Positions 57,025-64,000 of a stretch of 64,000 nt of DNA are shown piece by piece. The notes beneath the pieces were generated by a model. That model saw nothing but the letters and a program-made list of their open reading frames with translations. It was not told the DNA's origin and made no database searches. The translations under genes were made by a program, and so were the position numbers. This DNA is from Pyrenochaeta sp. MPI-SDFR-AT-0127 (lineage: Eukaryota; Ascomycota; Dothideomycetes; Pleosporales; Cucurbitariaceae). Each line of letters begins with the position of its first letter. Within the stretch, counting starts at the first letter, position 1. Where the stretch lies: positions 868,001 through 932,000 of the forward strand of contig JAGTJM010000007.1 in the NCBI GenBank assembly GCA_020747015.1, written 5' to 3'.

Positions 57025-57169
57025 GGAAAAGATAAGTATATAGTTATATTTCTATAGCCTTATAACTTAGTATAGTATATAATAGATAAGGTTATTTACC
57101 TCTAGAGGCTAAACTAGTCTAACTAAGATTTATTAAGTTATATTTAGTCCTTTATACTTAGGGAAAAGA

Positions 57170-57430
57170 TATACTATTATATAGAAGTAGGAGGATTATA
57201 GTTAACTACTCTCTTTAGATAGATACTAGTATAGCTAGAATAATAAGAAGTAGTTATAGGTAAGAAATAATAAGACTATTAAGTTTAGATTTTACTACCT
57301 AGAGTATTATATTTAATACTAGATTTTCTAGAGATTTTCTATCTCTCTATATACTAAGCCTTATTAGCTTTACTTTAATTAGTTAATTTCGCCTAGTATA
57401 GTTATCTAAGATAACTACTCTATATAATAA
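57170..57430 (-). repeat. Inverted copy of the repeat at 47790-48036
   Basis: 57343-57377 is an exact 35-bp reverse complement of 47834-47868, and similarity continues for about 245 bp in total with scattered transitions and indels. The pair shows that the two RIP blocks descend from one repeat family inserted in opposite orientations. Confidence 0.8.
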
Positions 57431-57913
57431 TATATACCTCTTTTACTTTAAGCTTAGCTCTATTAAGCTTTTAAAAACTAAAATAAAATAAAATAAAGAT
57501 ACTAAAGAGTCTATTACTCTTATTATCTATAAATATATAAAATTCTCCTATTAGTCTAAGCTCTACTTCTTACTTATTCTTCTACTCCTAGATATTCTAT
57601 AACCTCTAGGCCCTTAACCTTAGTTATCTACCTTCTTCTAGTTACTATAACTATAACCTAATTCTCTTACTTTAATATTCTTCTTCTTAAGCTAGTACTA
57701 ACTCTTATTATATATATCCTACTACTAGTTCTATTAGTAGTATTCTAGTAAGAAGAGTAGGACTTAAACCTTAAGAAGGAGATCTTAGTATTAAGAGTAG
57801 TAAGCTAAGAATACTTAACTAAATTAAATATATACTTAATATCTTACCTAATAAGGAGTAAAAATAAGAATAGAGTTAGAAAAATAAAAGTTAAGTTTTT
57901 ACGTATTTTTAAT

Positions 57914-58152
57914 TTACTAGATATACTCTTTTTTTAAAGTTACTAGATATATTTTTTTTTTTAGATTACTAGATATAGTCTTTTTTAAGTTACTAGATAT
58001 ACTCTTTTTTTATATTACTATATATATTCTTTTTTTAAGTTACTAGATATATTCTTTTTTTAAATTATTAGATATACTCTTTTTTTAAATTACTAGATAT
58101 ACTTTTTTTTTAGATTACTAGATATAGCCTTTCTTAAGTTACTAGATATAGA
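57914..58152 (+). repeat. About 25-bp tandem repeat, ten copies
   Basis: The motif TTACTAGATATA followed by a T-run recurs at 57914, 57940, 57966, 57990, 58015, 58040, 58065, 58090, 58115 and about 58140, giving a 24-26 bp period. Individual units differ by single bases and T-run length. Confidence 0.85.
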
Positions 58153-61100
58153 AAATTTTATAAGACTTATATATATAATATAGTATACTTCTATAAAGTT
58201 AGGCTATACTAGCTTAAAACTTAGTAGAGTAAATAGCTAAAGTAAGATAAGAAAGAGTTAAACTTTAGGCTATACTTAAAGTTAAGTCTCTTCTAGTACT
58301 TATATTAACTATCTACCTTACTAAGTTCTTAGCTAGTATAGCCTAAGCTTTCTAATATATATCTTCTTCTCTTTCTATTACTATAGATAATCTACTTATT
58401 AATAAATAGAGAGGATTATATCCTATAAGAAGGGCTTTATCTATTATATAATTTATCTAGCTCTACTTATAATTTATATAATATACTCGGATAGTAGGGT
58501 AATTAGATAGAATAGATAATAGTAAATTATGTATATAGAATAGGGATTCCTATCTAATTTAGTTAATACTTATTCTTCTAAAGTTAAGTATTCTAGGAAG
58601 AATTATTACTTATATAATCTTCCGAATACTTATAAAATACTTCTAGTACTCGTTTAACGCTTTAATTAGATTCTTAGCTACGGTAGGTTTTTATATAGTA
58701 AGCTAGTAGTAGGCTTATACTTAGTAGCTTATAATAATAAGGCTACTTAACTACTTATATAACCTAGCTAGATAACTAAGTTATCTATAAAGAATTTAAT
58801 TCTATATACTATATAATTATAATATACTAGCTAGTAGCCCTAATATTAATAAGACTACTAATACTAGCCTAATAAGGTTCTAGGCTAAAGACCTATTTAT
58901 ATTTAACTAGTATAGGTAGAAATTACTCTATTCTAGTATAGATTCTAACTTAGAGGTATTTAGCTATAATCTAGTAGATAGTAGCTTTATAGTAATACCT
59001 AGTTAGATAGCTATAAAAACTAATTATCTAAAACTATAGTTCCTCTTATACTAAGTAGTATTACTATTAAGATAAATTTATTAGTAGAGTAAAACTAATC
59101 TATTTTATAATAGTCTAAATCTAGCTTATATTCTCTATTAGTAGGTAAATAATCTAATATTTACTAAATTCTACTTTAGTATAATAGAAAGAGTAAATAT
59201 TAAAAGATTAAAAAGTAATATTACTATAAATACTTAGCTACTATAAGCTAGTTATTTCTATAATAACTTTTCTAGTACCTCTAGCTTTAAATTTTAAAGG
59301 ACTAAAGGATTAATAGGCTATACTTTTATAGTTTATATTTATACTAAAAATTAAAATTAAGAAGACTTTTATTCTTTTACTCTATTAGAGATTTCTATTC
59401 TTTATAAATTCCTTTTAAGATATCTATATTATAATTTAATAGATCTACTACCTTAGCTAAACTTTCTACCTAATAATATTTTTAATCTAGATTAGTCTAT
59501 ATAAGATCTTAATACTAGAAGTTAGGTAGTAAGGTCTAGCTCTACTTTATTAAATAAGTAAAAAAATAATAAAGATAGTAGTATTTTACTAGCGCTAAAG
59601 CTTCTACCTATTCTATACCTTCTATATCTTTTTATAATATTAAACTAGAGTTAAGCTTAATAGAGTTTTCTTTTTCTACTAATTTAGCTAAGCCTATTCC
59701 CTTAGCTATAGTTTTACTAGATAGTAAATAGAAATAGTAGGAATCTTATTAATCTATTTATATATATTACTAATTAGATAATAAGATATTTAGCTACCTT
59801 GAAAGAGTTATAGTTACTCCTACTATTTACTTATACTTAGTTAAATCTCTTTACTTTAATATTTAGAGTACTAGGTAGAAATTATATTATATTAATACTA
59901 CTTTCTAGTAATTATAATACTATATTTTAATTAGATAGTTAGATTCTCCTTATCTATACTAGTTCTAAGTTAGTTATTAAACGTACGCTAGATAGCTGAA
60001 GCCTACTAAGGGTACCTATACTCTAGCGCTAAAAGGCGCCTACCTTATAGCTAGTACCCTTCTACGCTAGAGGCTTCTCCCTAAGGCCTAATATACCTAA
60101 TCTTTAGAGCTAATCCTTTTCCTAAAGTTATAGATCTATTTTACTAACTTCCCTTATCTATATTATTCTATTAACTAGAGGCTTTTTACCTTAGAGACCT
60201 ACTATAGTTATAAGTATAACCTAGTATAAAAACTATTTCTTTAAGTAGATTTTTAAGGCTTATTAGGAGTGTACTAAATATTATAAAAGTATAGTACTCT
60301 TCTAGCTATTAAACCCTAGCTCTAGATAAACTAATTTTAGGGTAATAGACTATTAAGAAGAAAAGAGAACTCTTCTTAGGGCTTCTACTAAGGTCTCTAC
60401 TCTTAGTTATATTACTATAGAGAATCTATATCTAGGTACTAGAATATTAACTAGCTTCCCTTTTAAGGGTATAGCGTAAGCGCTAATATTAAAATAGAAC
60501 TACCCTATCTCTTAGAATTAACTAACCTATATCTAACTACTATTTATATAGAATCTTTCCCTACTTAAGTCCTTAAAGTTCTTATTTAAGTATTTACTAC
60601 TACTACTAAGATCTATACTAGAGGCTATTCTACTTAGGGTTACCCCTAAGGCTTTATTATAAGCCTCTACGCCTACCTACTTATTAGGGCTTAAATCTTA
60701 CCCTAGTAGTAGGGTATAGGTAATACGCTTAAGCACTATCTATTTTTAGGGCTAGTTTATTTAGTAGGTAAGTTATTATATACTTCTTAGTAGATTCTAA
60801 CTTCTATAGCTACTATCTTACTATCTAGATAAACTAATACCTTTTATAGTATCTAATAAGTATATATTCTAGTACCTTAACCCTACGTTTAGTTTATCCT
60901 ATATTACTAGTTCTACTTACTAAAAATAGCCTACTAGTAATAGTATATTTAAGTGTCTATATTTAATTAAGTAATAAGGACTTCTTATATATTTAAAGTT
61001 TAGGAATAGGTAAAGGTTATTTTAATCTCTAGGCCTCTAATTATTCGCTTTACCTTATAAAACTAAATATATTACTACTATCCTAAAGGAAACTTTAGTA

Positions 61101-64000
61101 GGAACTAGCTACTAGATAGTTTAATTAGTCTTTTACCCCTATACCTAAATTTAATAATTAATTTATATATTAGAACTACTATAAGCCTCTACTAGAGTTT
61201 CCTCTAGCTTTATCCTATTTAAGTATAGTTTACTATCTTTTAGGTCCTAATAGCTATACTCTTACTTAAATCTATCTAAAGATATTAGGATTAGTTAATA
61301 GTATACCCTTAAGAGATCCTACCTCTATTTACTTTTATTACGCACTTAGGCTTAATACCTAAATACTTATATAGATATTAGACTCCTTAGTCTATATTTT
61401 AAGATAGGCCGCTTATAGCTATTACGCTAGTATCCTAGTAGATACGTAGATTTTAGTCTAGGCTAGTTATATATTATCTCCCCTATAAAATCTCTCTAAA
61501 GGGAGGTATATAATAGAGACCTTTATTTAACTATCTAAACTAATACTAGCCTACCTATAGAAGAGTATACTAGGTAAAAGCCTAGATAAGTAACTATAGG
61601 TAAGTCTAGCTATAAGCGCTTCCCTTTTAATAATTTTACGTACTATTTAACTCTCTTTCTAAAGTACTTTTTATCATTTAATTACTCTACTTATATACTA
61701 TTAGTCTTTAGCTAGTATTTAGCTTTAGAAGAAATTTACCTCCTATTTAGAGCTATATTCCTAAATAACTTAACTTATTAAAGAGGCTTTATATACTAAA
61801 AACTAGTAACTATATATAGAATTCTTACCCTCTATAATATCCTATTCTAAGGAACTTAGACTACTACTAACGCTAAAGTACTCTCTATAAATTATAACTT
61901 AGACTCTAAAAGAGCTAGATTTTAAATTTAAGCTATTACTACTTTACTTACTGTTACTAGGGTAATCCCTATTAGTTTCTTTTCCTCTACTTATTAATAT
62001 AGTTAAGTTTAGTAGGTATCCTTACCTAATCTAAGGTTAAAAGTAAAATAATATACTTAATAGATACTAATATCTATAGTAAGAAGTGTAAAATATACTA
62101 CGCTCTATAACTAGATTACTAGCTACTAATTACTTTAAGGCGAGTCTACGTATAAAGCGGGATAAATACCTAATACTAAGTAGAGCTTAAGGATATAAAT
62201 AATACTTAAATAGGTATACCCTATAGAATACTAAGGGGCGTAATATACGTTTAAAGATTTAATAATTTACTAAATTCTATAATTTATACTACTTATTATA
62301 TTTTACTACGTTCTTTATTAATACTAGAACTAAGAGATCTATTATTAAAAGTTATAATTATTATATTTTTCTAATACTAACTATAATTATAAAAGGTTTT
62401 ATAGTATCTAACTAGTAGGTAAGCCTACTAAGGAAATAATTAGTATATAAAAGATATAGGTAGTATTAGATAGGATAGGGAAGAAAGGCGCACTAAAGTA
62501 TATAATCCCTCGCTAGCCCCTATTATATAATTAATAATCCTTCTATTAGGTTTACCTATAGAAACCTTATTATAACTTTTACTTCCTCTAAATAACTAAG
62601 TTTAATAAACTTTCTAGCTTAGGGTAGTTATTACTAACCTCTCTAAGCTAGTCTAAACGCCTTACTAAGCTATTTAATTAGTAGTAGTAATAGGCGGTAT
62701 ATATAAAAGGTAGAGATATAATTAATATATACTAATAATACGCGCTTACTAGGTATTCCTTATTAAAGAGTAATAATTATAATACTCTATCTCTAGTATA
62801 ATAGAGTTTAATAAGATTACCTAGACCTTCTAGCTAAGAGAAAGAACTTATTAGCTCTATTAGTATAGCGCGCGTATAGCCTAGAATATCTAAGGGTATT
62901 ATAGATCTATTATTACCTTAAACTTCTATTAGCTTAAGCAAATAGTCCCTCTAAGAAGCTAGCGACTAGCTAAAGCTAGCCTAGCTATTTAGTAGGTTAA
63001 GGTCTTATTTATTATTATAATTAAGTAGATAAATTACTCTACTAACTAAGAATAGCTATATACTACTATCTAAAAAATTAAGAAAGAGCTCTTAATCTAT
63101 TAATCCTTATTTTATCTAGATCTAGTAAGTTTCCCTATATTAAGTTAAATTAAGCTAGAGGCTCTATACCTAGTAGTATCCTTCTATTAATTTCTTTAAG
63201 TTTTAGCCTTATAACTATACTCCCCCTAGAACCTAAAAACTTTAATTTCTTATAAGGTACTAAGCGAGTTAAAAAAAGAATATTACCTAATCCCTAGTTA
63301 GTATAGTTTATAGTTAAGACTATAATAGTATCTAATTATCTTTAATCCTCTAACTTTTATTTACTAATTAATAAAAATATCCTTAGTAAATACTTTTATA
63401 GTAGTTAGTCTTTAATAAATCTAAGAATTTTACCTCTAATAATCAAATACTAATACCCCTAACTATCTCTATTAATTATTATAGTAATCCTAGAAGCTAA
63501 TAAAATAGAACCATATATCCTATTCTATTATTCTATACTAATATATTTAAGTAAAGGCCTACTTTAAATACTCTAATTTTTTTAAAGTAAAAGTCCTAGT
63601 CCCTAATATACCTAGTAAAGGGTATAAGGTTTTCTAGAAGAAAGGCCTAGCTAGATAAGTATATATAGTAAGGTAGACCTACTAGCTAAACTTAAGTTTT
63701 AACTATAAGCTTTTTAACTATAATAACTTTAATATATACTATTAGAGCTAGAATTACTACGGCTACTAGTACTAGACTTACCCTCTAATTATTCCTTATT
63801 AAGAGGTTTAAATTATACTTATTCTAATTATAAGACCTAAAAGAGCCCTATATTAGTATTTATTATTACTACCTCCCTATATTAGAATTAGGTAATTTAT
63901 ATACCTACTACCTTCCTTAGATATAGTAGCTATTTCTTAGGCTTCCTCTCTAGAATTAAATCCTAATTCCCTATTACCTATTAAAACTATAGTAAGCTAA

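Larger units (their letters stand above)
56310..64000. repeat. RIP-saturated repeat block to the window end (about 7.7 kb)
   Basis: By eye only about a dozen CpA or TpG dinucleotides remain in the whole block, whereas hundreds would be expected at this base composition; CpG still occurs (CGCG, GCGC). All frames are closed by TAA/TAG. It contains two tandem arrays and an inverted copy of the block at 47.8 kb. It was probably a nest of transposons, now unreadable. No gene or RNA is seen. Confidence 0.85.

Overview
The window looks like nuclear DNA of a filamentous ascomycete (Pezizomycotina; a Dothideomycete such as a Pleosporales species is my guess, not shown by the sequence). The reasons are short introns (about 50-140 bp) with GT..AG ends and CTAAC/CTGAC-like branch sites, fungal secondary-metabolism gene families, many fungal transposon relics, and long TpA-rich blocks almost free of CpA/TpG, the mark of repeat-induced point mutation (RIP).

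Layout. 1-26.8 kb is a gene-poor graveyard of mobile and repeated DNA: a broken TPR gene, a 5'-truncated LINE with a 12-bp target-site duplication, a broken PD-(D/E)XK-like gene, three unknown but spliced or long fungal genes (6.3-7.7, 7.8-8.4, 15.8-17.4 kb), pogo, Mutator-like, Tc1/mariner and Ty1/copia relics, ankyrin and zinc-cluster/coiled-coil pseudogenes, and a RIP-mutated beta-tubulin pseudogene (25.5-26.3 kb). 26.8-30.5 kb is a saturated RIP block.

30.7-56.3 kb is the main content: a candidate biosynthetic gene cluster built around a type III polyketide synthase. In order: amidase, two-domain dimeric alpha/beta-barrel (DABB) protein, asparagine-synthetase-like amidotransferase, O-methyltransferase, cytochrome P450, type III PKS, ACC-synthase-like PLP enzyme (all plus strand), FAD monooxygenase (minus), small membrane protein (plus). 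Relics of a second monooxygenase copy, a Tc1/mariner transposase, a Ty3/gypsy reverse transcriptase and an unidentified duplicated gene lie between them. RIP blocks separate the genes at 32.7, 44.7-45.6 and 47.1-49.0 kb, and from 56.3 kb to the end everything is RIP-degraded repeat.

How the genes may work together (inference): the type III PKS makes a polyketide; the DABB protein could fold or cyclise it, as olivetolic acid cyclase does for a plant type III PKS; the amidotransferase, PLP enzyme and amidase suggest nitrogen is added or removed; methyltransferase, P450 and flavin monooxygenase would tailor it. No cluster regulator or intact transporter is visible. Most cluster genes read through cleanly after splicing, but the P450 lacks a canonical acceptor at its first intron and the monooxygenase carries a frameshift, so the pathway may be partly decayed in this strain.
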